A stretch of DNA of 64,000 nucleotides, taken from positions 1-64,000 of the forward strand of contig MKTT01000083.1 of NCBI GenBank assembly GCA_001898385.1, in the 5' to 3' direction. The notes under the pieces are model-generated. The model saw only the letters and a list, made by a program, of their open reading frames with translations. It did not search any database and was not told the origin of the DNA. Made by a program: the position numbers and the translations under genes. Shown piece by piece: positions 55,519 through 64,000 of this stretch. This DNA is from Planctomycetales bacterium 71-10 (GTDB lineage: Bacteria; Planctomycetota; Planctomycetia; Isosphaerales; Isosphaeraceae). Within the stretch, counting starts at the first letter, position 1. Each line of letters starts with the position of its first letter.

Positions 55519-56766
55519 TCAGCCGGAGTGGCGGCCGACGAGGAGGCTGGCGTTGTGGCCGCCGAAGCCGAAGCTGTTGGACATGACGTGGTCCACCTTG
55601 GCCTCGCGGGCGACGTTGGGGATGTAGTCCAGGTCGCAGCCCTCGCCGGGCTCATCGAGGTTGATGGTGGGGGGGAGGACGCCGCGGTGGATGGCCAGGA
55701 CCGAGGCGATCAGCTCGACGCCGCCGGAGGCGCCCAGGAGGTGGCCGAGCTGGCTCTTGCTGCTGGAGATCTGGAGGCGTTGGGCGTGCGGGCCGAAGAC
55801 CGTCTTCATGGCGACGGTCTCGGCGAGGTCGCCGAGCGGGGTGCTGGTGCCGTGGGCGTTGATGTAGTCGACGGCGTCCAGGGGGATGCGGGCGTCGGCC
55901 AGGCAGCGCTTCATGGCGCGGGCGGCGCCGCGGCCCTGCTCGTCGGGGGCGGTGATGTGGTAGCCGTCGCCGGCGGTGCCGTAGCCCAGCACCTCGGCGT
56001 AGATGCGGGCGCCGCGGGCGCGGGCGATCTCCTCGGCTTCGAAGATCAGGATGCCGGCGCCCTCGCCCATGACGAAGCCGTCGCGATCGCGGTCGAACGG
56101 GCGGCTGGCGCGCGCGGGGTCGTCGTTGCGGGTGGAGAGGGCCCGCATGGAGGCGAAGCCGCCCAGGCCCATGTGGGTGATGGCCGCCTCGCTGCCGCCG
56201 GTGATGATGACGTCGGCGTCGCCGCACTGGATCAGCTTCAAGGCGTCGCCCATGGCGTTGGAGGCCGAGGCGCAGGCCGTGGCCGTGGAGGTGATCGGCC
56301 CGCGGAGGCCCCAGCGGATGGAGACCTGGCCGCTGCCGGCGTTGACCATCAGCTTGGGGATGGTGAAGGGGCTGATGCGGGAGGGCCCCTTCTGCATCAT
56401 CACGGTGTGCTGGGCTTCGAACTCGTTGAGCCCGCCGATCCCCGAGCCGATCATGACGCCGCAGTTCTCGGCGGGGAGCTTGGAGAAGTCGATGCCGGAG
56501 TCGGCGACGGCCGACTCGGAGGCCGCCAGCGCGAACTGGGCGAAGCGGTCGAGGTGGCGGGCCTCCTTCACGCCGAAGCGCGCGGCCCCGTCCCAGCCGC
56601 GGACCTGGCCGCCGAAGTGGACCTTGAACTCCGTCGTGTCGAACAGGTCGAGCGGGCCGACGCCGCTGCGGCCGGCGCAGAGCGCCTCCCAGAAGGCGTC
56701 CACGGTCTCGCCCAGCGACGTGACCAGCCCCATGCCGGTGATGACGACGCGTCGCGTCTCTGCCAT
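55519..56766 (-). CDS. fabF: 3-oxoacyl-ACP synthase II
   Basis: This 415-residue condensing enzyme extends acyl-ACP with malonyl-ACP. The catalytic triad is readable: Cys in TACASASNA, His in NAHGTSTPLGD and His in GHLLGASGGVE. The C-terminus SFGFGGHNASLLVGRHS is typical. Length fits. It is the last gene of the fabG-acpP-fabF cluster, 141 bases after acpP. Confidence 0.95.
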   Translation of the reverse strand: MAETRRVVITGMGLVTSLGETVDAFWEALCAGRSGVGPLDLFDTTEFKVHFGGQVRGWDGAARFGVKEARHLDRFAQFALAASESAVADSGIDFSKLPAENCGVMIGSGIGGLNEFEAQHTVMMQKGPSRISPFTIPKLMVNAGSGQVSIRWGLRGPITSTATACASASNAMGDALKLIQCGDADVIITGGSEAAITHMGLGGFASMRALSTRNDDPARASRPFDRDRDGFVMGEGAGILIFEAEEIARARGARIYAEVLGYGTAGDGYHITAPDEQGRGAARAMKRCLADARIPLDAVDYINAHGTSTPLGDLAETVAMKTVFGPHAQRLQISSSKSQLGHLLGASGGVELIASVLAIHRGVLPPTINLDEPGEGCDLDYIPNVAREAKVDHVMSNSFGFGGHNASLLVGRHSG

Positions 56767-56907
56767 GATCGTCTCGTCTCGCGGAAAGGCTTGGCTTGCG
56801 GCCGGGTCAGGGGGCGGGCGTGAGGGGGGGGCGGCCGACCGGCGGGCCGGGCGGCCTGGCGCGGCCCGCGTCGGCGGCCGGCCGGGGCCGGCTCCGCCGC
56901 GTCGGGG

Positions 56908-57147
56908 TCACTTGGCGTGCGCGTGCTGCTCGATGTAGTCGATCGCCTGGCCCACCGTCTGGATCTTCTCGGCCTCGTCGTCGGGGATGGTGATGTCGAA
57001 CTCCTCCTCGAACTCCATGACCAGCTCGACGGTGTCCAGCGAGTCGGCGCCGAGGTCGTTGACGAACGACGTCTCCTTGCTGACCTGGTCCTTCGACACA
57101 CCCATCTGCTCGCTGACGATCTCGATCACGCGCTCTTCCACGGACAC
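56908..57147 (-). CDS. acpP: Acyl carrier protein
   Basis: This 79-residue carrier holds the growing acyl chain. The phosphopantetheine serine is in [18 protein letters not shown]. The acidic helix 2 and C-terminal [11 protein letters not shown] fit the family. The GTG at 57147 is preferred because GGAGG lies 7 bases upstream; extending to ATG 57198 would add a non-conserved tail. It is transcribed from the promoter at 57429-57457. Confidence 0.95.
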   Translation of the reverse strand: MSVEERVIEIVSEQMGVSKDQVSKETSFVNDLGADSLDTVELVMEFEEEFDITIPDDEAEKIQTVGQAIDYIEQHAHAK

Positions 57148-57573
57148 GGGCGGACCTCCTGGTTGGAGTCGGTTCGGTATTCGGGCCTGCTGGTCCATCG
57201 CCCGAGCCGGGGGCGCAAGCCATGGGGGACGCAGGGGTCGGGGTCAAGGGGTACGGTCGCGATCGCCCCGGGACGGGTCGGCGCGGGGCGGCTCCGCTCG
57301 GCATCGGGCGCGGGCCCCATCCGGCGGCGGCCTTCGACGGGGGGGCGGTTCCTCCCTGGGTCGGGGCGGGCGGAGGCCCGTCCTCCCTGGAACGGCCCCG
57401 CATCCCGGATCCGTCGATCGATCGAGTCAAAATAGCATGGGTCGGGGGCCTTGTCCATCCGGACGGCCGGGCGATCGCGAGATCCCGCGCCCGCGTCGCG
57501 ACCCCTACCAGGCTACCCAACCCAATCGGCCTTCGGCCATGCTTTCTGGAGGATATTCGGGCCGCCGCCGGCG
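57148..57573. other. Intergenic region between fabG and acpP
   Basis: These 426 bases separate fabG from acpP and hold one good promoter (next entry). The remainder is GC-rich with no gene or conserved RNA I recognise. The gap suggests acpP-fabF can be transcribed independently of fabG. Confidence 0.5.
57429..57457 (-). promoter_or_regulatory. Promoter of acpP-fabF
   Basis: On the minus strand TGGACA (57457-57452), 5 of 6 to the -35 consensus, is followed by 17 bases and TATTTT (57434-57429), 4 of 6 to the -10, with a TG extended element. It points to acpP. Confidence 0.65.
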
Positions 57574-58353
57574 TCAGACGGTCATGCCGCCGTCGACCGT
57601 CACGACCTGGCCGGTGACGTAGCTCGACGCCGGGCCGCTGAAGAACGCCACCATCTCGGCGATGTCCTCGGGCGCGCCCAGGCGCTTCAGGGGGATGCGC
57701 TCCTTGACCTCGGCCTTGATCTTGTCCGGCAGGACGTCGGTCATGTCGGTGGTGATGAATCCGGGGGCGACCACGTTCACGGTGATCCCGCGCGAGGCCA
57801 GCTCGCGGGCGATGGTCTGGCTGAAGCCGATGACGCCCGCCTTGCTCGCCGAGTAGTTGGCCTGGCCCGGGTTGCCCCGGATGCCCGACACGCTGCTGAT
57901 GTTGACGATCCGGCCGTAGCGACCCCGCATCATCACCGCGCCGACGGCGCGGCACCAGAGGAACGTCCCCTTCAGGTTGACGTCGACCACCTGGTCCCAG
58001 GCGTCGTCCTCCATCCGGAGCATCAGGCCGTCCTTGGTGATCCCGGCGTTGTTCACCAGGACGTGGATCTTCTGGTACTTGGCCTCGACCTCGTCGACGA
58101 CCCGCTTGACGTCCTCGGCCTTGGCGACGTCGGCCGCGAAGCCCTCGAACTCGCCGCCGGCGGCGAGGATGGCGTCCTTGGTCCCCTGCATCGCCTCCAG
58201 GGTCCTGGCGACGCCGACCACCCTCGCGCCGCACGCCGCCAGCTTCACGGCGATGGCGCGGCCGATGCCCCGCGAGGCCCCCGTCACCAGGGCGGTCTGC
58301 CCCTTCAGGTCCACGAGACAGCCCGCCTTCGGCGCGCCCGCATCTTCGGCCAT
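57574..58353 (-). CDS. fabG: 3-oxoacyl-ACP reductase
   Basis: This 259-residue short-chain dehydrogenase reduces 3-oxoacyl-ACP with NADPH. The Rossmann motif TGASRGIG, NNAGITKDGL, the catalytic Ser in NISSVSG and the YSASK tyrosine/lysine are all present, as is the C-terminal VTGQVVTVDGGMTV. Start at ATG 58353. It opens the fab cluster. Confidence 0.95.
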   Translation of the reverse strand: MAEDAGAPKAGCLVDLKGQTALVTGASRGIGRAIAVKLAACGARVVGVARTLEAMQGTKDAILAAGGEFEGFAADVAKAEDVKRVVDEVEAKYQKIHVLVNNAGITKDGLMLRMEDDAWDQVVDVNLKGTFLWCRAVGAVMMRGRYGRIVNISSVSGIRGNPGQANYSASKAGVIGFSQTIARELASRGITVNVVAPGFITTDMTDVLPDKIKAEVKERIPLKRLGAPEDIAEMVAFFSGPASSYVTGQVVTVDGGMTV

Positions 58354-58494
58354 ATCGCCCTGGTCCTGACATCAAATAAGGTTCGCGCCCGCACGTCCGA
58401 GGGGCGTCCGCCGGCCCCGGCGACCCGGCCGGGGCGGGATCGTGCCGGTTATAATCGCCGGCCGAGATCCCCTTCAACCCCAATCCCGGGCGGG

Positions 58495-60807
58495 TCAGGG
58501 GAGGGTCGAGTAGATCACGATGTTCGCCGCGATCCGCAGGGCGCTCTCGTAGGTGTAGCCCTTGCAGTCCAGGCCCGAGTGCCGCTCCAGGGCGCAGCCG
58601 ATGTCGAACTTGGAGTAGATGATGGACCAGTGGCCGTTGATCTTCACGCCTTCGAGCTGGGGGTAGTCCTTGCCGCCGCCGGCGGCCTTGGTGTACTGGC
58701 AGTCCTTCAGGTCCAGGCCGACCTGCGCCGTGAACAGCTCGTCGTCCTTGGGGATGGGGACGAGGGGGTTGTCCGGGAACAGCTCGGCGGCGAAGCGGCG
58801 GAAGGCGGAGTCGAAGCCGGGGCTGCCGCAGGCGGCGTCGGCGAAGATGGTCCCGCCGCCGGGGTTGACGTGCTTGCGGAGGGCCTCCACGTCCTCGGGC
58901 GTGAACGAGGCCGCGGCGCGGCCGTGGAAGTAGATCAGCGGGTAGTAGACCAGGCTCGGGTCGCTCGGGGCCAGGTCCTTCTGCGAGACCGCCACGTCGA
59001 AGCCGAAGGGGGGCTTGCGCAGGGCCTCCATCAGGTTGGGGACCGCCAGGGGGGCGATGTTCCAGTCGCCGGAGTGCTTGAGCTTGGCGATCCGCAGCGA
59101 CCCCCGCTTGGGGGCGTCGTCCTTGAAGGAGTGGACCTCGCGGACGACCAGCTTGTCGGCCGGCAGCTCGCGGCCGGTGGCGTAGTCGATGATGTTCTGG
59201 CCGACCATCGTGGCCTTGGCGATGTGCTCGTTGCGGCGGTCGCGCTCGGAGCGGTCCATCTGGTTCCAGTAGCAGGAGAGGTCCTTCGGCGAGTAGATCA
59301 CGACGGTCCGGCAGCCGTGCTTGATCCCCCACAGCGGGTAGGAGTCCGGGGCGATCAGGTGCTTGGCCCGCCAGACGGGGTGGTCGGACGAGAGGGGCCT
59401 GAGCTTGTACGCCTCCTCGGGGAAGACCCGCTTCATGAGGTCGCGGAAGCCGGCGTCGAACTCCTCCCGGCCGCAGCAGGCGTCGGCGACGAGGAAGCCC
59501 CCCTGGTCGACGTAGTCGCGGATGTTCCGCACGGCGACGTCGGAGAACTCGGGGGCCAGGTGGCCGTTGAAGAAGGCGATCGGGGCCTGGAGCAGGTCCT
59601 GCACCGAGGCCGAGCCGGGGTCGACCTCCTGCCAGGTGAGCAGGTGCTTCCAGTCTTGGGAGACCAGGTTGACGAGGTTGCGGACGTCGTCCGGGTCGTT
59701 GTCCCAGTCGCCGCGGGGGCCGTGGCGGAGCTTGTTCACCAGCACGGGGGCGCGGCCCTTGGCCAGGAACAAGAGCGCGAAGCTGGTGGCGATGAGCGGG
59801 TCGCCCTCGTTCACGGCCCCCTTCCACGAGCCGCTGAGCTTGTCCTGCTCGTGGACCAGGGCCTCGGCGCCCTCGCGATACCAGTCGTGGTCGCCGAAGA
59901 ACCGGACGCCGCCGAGCCGGCCGGCGCGCTCGACGCCGTAGAGGAAGTAGAGCCGCCAGCTCTGGCCGGTGGGGAAGTTCTGGCCGACCTGGAACCGGCT
60001 GGCCATCCAGCCGATGCCGCGCTGGAGGTTGATGTTCACGCCCCCCTTGCCACAGTTCTGGATGGCCGCGCCGCGGATCTCCTCGGCCCCCTGGAACTTC
60101 CGCAGGCCGGTGATGACCAGGCTGGAGATGCCGGCGGCGGTCATGCTGGAGGTGGAGAGCTGGTCCTGGCTCTTGTGGTAGTAGCCCCAGCCGCCGTCGG
60201 CCCGCTGGGCGTTCTCCCAGTAGGCGCGGGCGAGGTTCCAGACCTCGGGCTTGACGTTGACGCCGGCCTCGGTGGCGGCGTGCAGGCCGAGCAGGGCGTA
60301 CTGGGTGTTGGAGTTGTCGCCGCGGCGGCCGACCTTGGCGAGGTTGTAGCTCCAGGCGCCGGGCCAGGGGACGGAGTCGGCCGGCTTGATCTGGGCGCGC
60401 TCGAGCCAATCGGCGTTGGCGGCGATCCGGAGCTTGTCCTTCTCCGGCTCGGCCATGGCGTAGACCATCGTCTGGAGGGCGACGGCGTAGGTCGAGTCGA
60501 GCTGCTCGGGCGAGAAGCGGTGGAGGTAATTCAGGGCCGACTGGATCGTGGGCGAGTCGGCGGGCTCGCCGGCGGTGAGGAGGGCGAGGGCGACCAGGCT
60601 GGTCAGGCCGGTGCGGGCCTCGTTGGCGTTGTAGTCGCGCCAGCCGCCGGTGTCGGGGCTCTGCTGCTTCTTGAGGAAGCGGACGCCGTCGCGGATGGCC
60701 CGCTCGACCTCCTCGTGCGTGACGGCGGCCGGGGCCGGCGGGGGCGCCAGGGCCAGGAGGCCGCCGAGGGCCGCGATCGCGACCCGGATCCCTCGCTTCG
60801 TCGTCAT
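58495..60807 (-). CDS. Exported protein with alpha/alpha barrel and two DUF4159 domains
   Basis: This 770-residue protein has a signal peptide (VAIAALGGLLALAPPPAPA). Residues about 40-380 resemble a terpene-cyclase/prenyltransferase-like alpha-barrel (repeats around GWRDYNANEARTGLTSL and GGWGYYHKS). The C-terminal half holds two DUF4159 segments (GYLVADACCGREEF-type FLVADACCGREEFDAGF and TIFADAACGSPGFDSAF), a fold known from Planctomycete exported proteins. No catalytic residues can be named. ATG 60807 has GGAGG upstream. Confidence 0.82.
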   Translation of the reverse strand: MTTKRGIRVAIAALGGLLALAPPPAPAAVTHEEVERAIRDGVRFLKKQQSPDTGGWRDYNANEARTGLTSLVALALLTAGEPADSPTIQSALNYLHRFSPEQLDSTYAVALQTMVYAMAEPEKDKLRIAANADWLERAQIKPADSVPWPGAWSYNLAKVGRRGDNSNTQYALLGLHAATEAGVNVKPEVWNLARAYWENAQRADGGWGYYHKSQDQLSTSSMTAAGISSLVITGLRKFQGAEEIRGAAIQNCGKGGVNINLQRGIGWMASRFQVGQNFPTGQSWRLYFLYGVERAGRLGGVRFFGDHDWYREGAEALVHEQDKLSGSWKGAVNEGDPLIATSFALLFLAKGRAPVLVNKLRHGPRGDWDNDPDDVRNLVNLVSQDWKHLLTWQEVDPGSASVQDLLQAPIAFFNGHLAPEFSDVAVRNIRDYVDQGGFLVADACCGREEFDAGFRDLMKRVFPEEAYKLRPLSSDHPVWRAKHLIAPDSYPLWGIKHGCRTVVIYSPKDLSCYWNQMDRSERDRRNEHIAKATMVGQNIIDYATGRELPADKLVVREVHSFKDDAPKRGSLRIAKLKHSGDWNIAPLAVPNLMEALRKPPFGFDVAVSQKDLAPSDPSLVYYPLIYFHGRAAASFTPEDVEALRKHVNPGGGTIFADAACGSPGFDSAFRRFAAELFPDNPLVPIPKDDELFTAQVGLDLKDCQYTKAAGGGKDYPQLEGVKINGHWSIIYSKFDIGCALERHSGLDCKGYTYESALRIAANIVIYSTLP

Positions 60808-60998
60808 GGCGAATCCTCCCCGGCCTCGGCCGACTTCCACTATCCCACAACCGTCGTCGCGGCGGCAAGGCGGGCGGGGCCGGGTAGGCCCTGGCGAGGG
60901 CCGCGGCGCTGGGGTAGCCTCGCATGCGACGCGATGCGGACGGAGGCCGGGGCGTCCCGCCTCCCCCCGCGACCGAACTCGTTCGACGGGACGATCCC

Positions 60999-61838
60999 AT
61001 GACCACGAACCTCTCCCGCCGCGGATTCCTGGGCGGCGGCCTGGCCGCGGCCGGCGCGCTGGCCCTCGGCCGGCCTTCCCGCGCCCTGGCCCTCGGCTCC
61101 GCCCCCTTCCGTCTGGGCCTCCAGAGTTATTCGCTGCGGGGATACAAGGAAGGCGGCCGGTCCAGCCTGGAGAAGGCCCTGGCCGTGAGCCACAAGCTGG
61201 GCGTCCGCTACTGGGAGGCCTTCCCCGGCCACCTCCCGACCACGGCCGACGAGGCCGCCGTCGCCGGCTACAAGAAGGCGCTGGAGGGGGCCGAGGTCCA
61301 GGTCGTCGGCTACGGCGTGGTCCACATCCAGAAGGGCTCGCCGGAGAACCGCAAGTACTTCGAGTTCGCCAAGGCGATGGGGATCGAGTACCTCTCCATC
61401 GACCCCGACCCGGACGCCTTCGACGACCTGGACAAGCTGGTCGACGAGTTCCAGGTCGGCGCCGGCATCCACAACCACGGGCCGGGCCACCGCTACGACC
61501 TCATCGACGTGGTCGCCAAGGCCATCAAGGGCCACAGCCCGCTCGTCGGCTGCTGCATCGACTGCGGCCACTTCCTCCGCTCCAAGGAGGACCCCGTCCG
61601 CGCCGCCGAGGTCTTCGGCAAGCGGGTCTTCGGCGTCCACCTGAAGGACGTCAAGGACGCCGAGCACTTCACGATCCTGGGCAAGGGGGACCTCAACTAC
61701 CCCGGCCTGTTCAAGGTCCTGAAGGCCAACGACTACAAGGGCCTGGTCGCCCTGGAGTACGAGGAGAACGAGCAGGACCCGGCGGACGACGTCCGCGCCT
61801 GCCTGGAAGAGGCCCTCAAGGCCATCGACTCGCTCTGA
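60999..61838 (+). CDS. Tat-exported sugar phosphate isomerase/epimerase-like protein
   Basis: This 279-residue protein starts with a Tat signal, LSRRGFLGGGLAAAGALALG, cleaved near ALA. The mature part is a TIM-barrel isomerase fold (EAFPGHLP, YLSIDPDPDAF, IHNHGPGHRYD, CIDCGHFLR, VHLKDVKD, LEYEENEQD), with the expected metal-binding Glu/Asp/His pattern. Such exported family members are common in Planctomycetes and may act on sugars in the periplasm. ATG 60999 is the only start before the twin-arginine motif. Confidence 0.88.
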   Translation: MTTNLSRRGFLGGGLAAAGALALGRPSRALALGSAPFRLGLQSYSLRGYKEGGRSSLEKALAVSHKLGVRYWEAFPGHLPTTADEAAVAGYKKALEGAEVQVVGYGVVHIQKGSPENRKYFEFAKAMGIEYLSIDPDPDAFDDLDKLVDEFQVGAGIHNHGPGHRYDLIDVVAKAIKGHSPLVGCCIDCGHFLRSKEDPVRAAEVFGKRVFGVHLKDVKDAEHFTILGKGDLNYPGLFKVLKANDYKGLVALEYEENEQDPADDVRACLEEALKAIDSL

Positions 61839-61866
61839 TCCTCCCCGCATCGAAGGAGCCGCCCCG

Positions 61867-62538
61867 ATGATCCCGCGCATCCTGGAGCCCGAGTCGATGG
61901 ACGGCCCCGAGGAGGTCGCCCAGTACGACGCGATGGACCATCGGGCGGTCAACGACGCCTTCGTCGCGGACTTCCTCGCCGCCCACGGCCCCTGCCGGGG
62001 GGGCGAGATCCTCGACGTCGGGACCGGCACGGCCCGGATCCCGATCGCCCTGGCCCTGGCCGACCCGAACGCCCGGCTCGTCGGCTTCGACCTGGCCCCG
62101 GCCATGATCGAGCGGGCCGAGCGGAACGTCGCCGAGGCCGGCCTGACCGACCGCATCCGGTTCGTGCTGGGCGACGCCAAGGCCCCGACGGCCCTGGGCG
62201 ACGCCCGGTGCGAGGCCGTGATCACCAACACGATCATCCACCACATCCCCGACCCGAAGCCCGCCCTCGCCGCGATGCTCGACCGCGTCGCCCCCGGCGG
62301 CACCCTGTTCGTCCGCGACCTCTACCGCCCTGATGATCAGGGGACCCTGGCGCGGTTGGTGGAGGAGCACGCCGGCGGCGAGTCGCCCGAGGCCCGCGAA
62401 CTCTTCCGCGCCTCGCTCCACGCCGCCCTCACCCTCCCCGAGATCGCCGCCCTCGCCGCCTCCATCGGCCTCCCCGCCGACGCCGTCTCCATGACCTCCG
62501 ACCGCCACTGGACCCTCGTCTGGAAGCGCCCGGCGTAA
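61867..62538 (+). CDS. Class I SAM-dependent methyltransferase
   Basis: This 223-residue enzyme has motif I ILDVGTGTARIPIALA, the motif II/III region GFDLAPAMIERAERN with the adenosine-binding Asp, and DAKAPTALGD. The target is not known. ITNTIIHHIPDP is the usual post-II segment. A 28-base gap follows the exported TIM-barrel gene, so the two are probably co-transcribed. Confidence 0.88.
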   Translation: MIPRILEPESMDGPEEVAQYDAMDHRAVNDAFVADFLAAHGPCRGGEILDVGTGTARIPIALALADPNARLVGFDLAPAMIERAERNVAEAGLTDRIRFVLGDAKAPTALGDARCEAVITNTIIHHIPDPKPALAAMLDRVAPGGTLFVRDLYRPDDQGTLARLVEEHAGGESPEARELFRASLHAALTLPEIAALAASIGLPADAVSMTSDRHWTLVWKRPA

Positions 62539-63017
62539 GGATCGGCGGGGCCGGAGGGTGGCTCCGTCCGCCTTGCCGCTGCGCGTGTTCCCGTGACGCA
62601 AGCTGTGATTTTGCATGCGATTGCGTCTTGTTGCCGTTGGGTTCGTCCGTCGACTTCGAATCGATTTGTTGGAGATCCGCGCTGGATTCCGTCACGGTGC
62701 GAGCCCGACCGAGCGGTCCCGCTTCGAGCGGCCGCCGCCCGCCGCGACGTCGTCCCCTCTCCCGCCGGGAGAGGGGACGACGTCGCGGCGGACCGGCTCA
62801 AGGCTCGGCGGCCCTATTTCCGCCTGGGGACGGCATTCCGGCCTTCATCCACGTCCCGAGTTGTCAAAGAGCACCGTCTCTCCGATACGATCACCGGCGG
62901 GCCCGAGCTGATTTCAGGTTTTCTGAAAATGAGGAGCCGATCGCCGGTCGTCGATCCCGCGAAGGCGGGCGGATATCAGCGGAGCCCTTCTCCGGGGAGG
63001 GACGACGATGACCGAAG
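62539..63017. other. Intergenic region with two hairpins
   Basis: These 479 bases hold no intact gene. A 25-bp perfect hairpin lies at 62739-62791 (separate entry). A second one, ATTTCAG-GTTTT-CTGAAAAT, is at 62911-62930 and could act as an operator or small terminator. GGAGGGACGACGATG near 62996-63010 is the ribosome site and start region before the truncated thioesterase fragment. Confidence 0.5.
62739..62791. repeat. 25-bp perfect inverted repeat with 3-base loop
   Basis: Bases 62739-62763 (CCGCCGCGACGTCGTCCCCT and CTCCC) pair perfectly with 62767-62791 around a GCC loop. It is 200 bases after the methyltransferase stop and has no T-tract, so it is not a normal terminator. The CCCTCTCCC/GGGAGAGGG core resembles the hairpins of the REP-like elements in this window. 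Confidence 0.7.
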
Positions 63018-63200
63018 GTGGTGACGATCGAGGGGCCGCTGCCCTGGGGCGACCAGGACGCGCCGGGGCACGTCAACCACGTCCGCTACTTCCGCTGGTA
63101 CGAGACGCCCCGGATCGTCTACGCCGAGAAGGTGGGGCTGATGCGGCTGCGCCGCGAGCGGAACATCGGGCCGATCCTGGCGTCGGTGGTCGACCTTACC
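63018..63200 (+). pseudogene. Truncated acyl-CoA thioesterase (hotdog-fold)
   Basis: About 60 residues of a 4-hydroxybenzoyl-CoA-thioesterase-type protein are visible: LPWGDQDAPGHVNHVRYFRWYETPRIVYAE, then GPILASV. The aspartate in GDQDAPGH is the usual catalytic region. After VVDLTG the homology stops, the reading continues to 63242 without similarity, and the neighbouring minus-strand gene ends at 63196. A normal protein would be about 140-150 residues, so the 3' two-thirds is missing. Confidence 0.65.
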
Positions 63201-64000
63201 GGATGCGGTCCGCGCCGGTCGGCTGGGTGCCCTTTTCCTTAGGCTCGACGACGTCGGCCCCGGGCCGGATCGACTCCGCGATCCGTTCCATGAGGTTCAT
63301 GTAAACGTCCCGCTCCCCCGCCGCCGCCGCCGCCGCCGGGAGCGTGAAGTTGACCGAGGCGACTCGGCGCTCGTCAAGTTTCACCAGGACCCACCGTATG
63401 GACGCGGCTTGCTTGGGGCCGTCGGGCGAGGCCGCGCCGGATTCGACCATGTTGGAGATGAGGCGCGGGGGCGTGTCGCTCAAAGTCCGCCATTCGAGCG
63501 GCCCGTTGATGATGTTTTGCGCCTGCAGCCCGTCGGCCAGTTGGCCCTTGAACTTGTCGAAGGTCAGCCCCGGTTCCAGCGTCACGACCTGCGCATAAAT
63601 CAGGAAATCCGGCTCATTGCGGGCGAAGTTGTGCAGCCCGAGTTCCAGGACCCGGTCGGGCTCATCCGTCGGATAGGTGTGCATCAATGCCGGAACATTG
63701 ATCGATGCGGTGCCCCTCCCGAGGGGGAGCGGCTCGTCGCGAAACGCCAGGTGCTCGGACGGCGACTCGATCCGGGTCCAGGTCCAACTCGCGCGGATGG
63801 ACTCGATCTCATCCTTGACGGATCGCCCGGATATCGCGCCGCCCATGACCAGGTAAAGACGCCCGTCGTGGATCGCGGCCAGGGCCTCGACCGGACGGAG
63901 GGCCTTGCTGGGATTCGTCGCGGTGATTCGAAGGGCCCGCGCCCCGTCCAGTGAGGTCGGCTGGTCGTCGACCGCGCCGCGAAAGTTCCGTGCCAGCCCT
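63196..64000 (-). CDS. Unknown protein, 5' end beyond window
   Basis: The frame is open from the right edge to TGA at 63196, giving at least 267 residues. The first part seen (ARALRITATNPSKALRPVEALAAIHDGRLYLVMGG) and the second half around TASINVPALMHTYPTDEPDRV, then FLIYAQVVTLEPGLTFDKFKGQLAD, are mixed alpha/beta and loosely resemble the PsbP/DcrB-like lipoprotein fold, possibly duplicated. ATG 63846 is only an internal Met. Function unknown. Confidence 0.6.
   Translation of the reverse strand, partial: GLARNFRGAVDDQPTSLDGARALRITATNPSKALRPVEALAAIHDGRLYLVMGGAISGRSVKDEIESIRASWTWTRIESPSEHLAFRDEPLPLGRGTASINVPALMHTYPTDEPDRVLELGLHNFARNEPDFLIYAQVVTLEPGLTFDKFKGQLADGLQAQNIINGPLEWRTLSDTPPRLISNMVESGAASPDGPKQAASIRWVLVKLDERRVASVNFTLPAAAAAAGERDVYMNLMERIAESIRPGADVVEPKEKGTQPTGADRIR

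Noticed and set aside
56807..61006. A minus-strand open frame of about 1400 residues
   Set aside because: It overlaps fabF, acpP, fabG and the DUF4159 gene in another frame and is Pro/Arg/Gly-rich, typical of shadow frames in high-GC DNA. The same reason excludes the long plus-strand frame over 57451-61002.

Overview
The window is a very GC-rich bacterial chromosome segment (about 70% G+C by eye). Its gene families point to the phylum Planctomycetota, probably an Isosphaeraceae-like genus: two DUF1559 pseudopilin-like proteins, an LEPR-XLL secreted subtilase, DUF4159, DUF1572 and DUF4058 proteins, an ECF sigma factor fused to a membrane-anchored outer domain, and an ebo-like prenyltransferase cluster. 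The phylum is an inference from gene content; no rRNA gene is present.

1-14706 is the right part of a prophage with an HK97-type head and a siphovirus-like tail module, all on the plus strand and tightly overlapped. The order is large terminase, portal, protease, capsid, connectors, a fused tail-terminator protein, tail tube, tail chaperone with a programmed -1 frameshift, gp10-like protein, a short tape measure and four small terminal genes. No integrase, lysis or recognisable tail-tip gene is present, so the rest must lie left of the window or is missing. The prophage ends in a bacterial attachment site made from the 3' half of a tRNA-Leu(UAG) gene. An IS630-family element has landed inside its anticodon loop.

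15017-29376 is host DNA: a J-domain protein, DNA polymerase IV, a DinB/DUF1572 protein, a secreted esterase, a DUF4058 protein, a sarcosine-oxidase-like flavoprotein, a subtilase with three discoidin domains, a TPR membrane protein overlapping crcB tail to tail, fucU, and a DUF1559 protein. 29804-41403 holds the sigma factor fusion, a DUF1015 protein, ahcY behind an S-adenosylhomocysteine riboswitch, the EF-P-like gene efpL/yeiP, tandem Gly/Met-rich secreted proteins and a cobalamin-binding protein. 41427-45475 holds an M16 peptidase pair, a GNAT acetyltransferase and an unknown gene.

45611-50135 is an oxidative-stress locus (ahpD, ahpC, divergent oxyR) invaded by repeats. A 178-bp palindromic REP-like element between ahpC and ahpD carries an IS110-family insertion. 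The IS110 upstream region folds as a bridge RNA whose two guide strands match the two halves of the interrupted target. Unoccupied copies of the repeat lie at 49431-49584 and 49958-50135.

50166-64000 contains another DUF1559 gene, a four-gene cluster (inositol-phosphate synthase, two TIM-barrel isomerases, UbiA prenyltransferase) resembling an ebo locus, the fabG-acpP-fabF fatty-acid cluster, a DUF4159 protein, a Tat-exported TIM-barrel protein, a methyltransferase, a 25-bp perfect hairpin, a truncated thioesterase and a partial unknown gene at the right edge.
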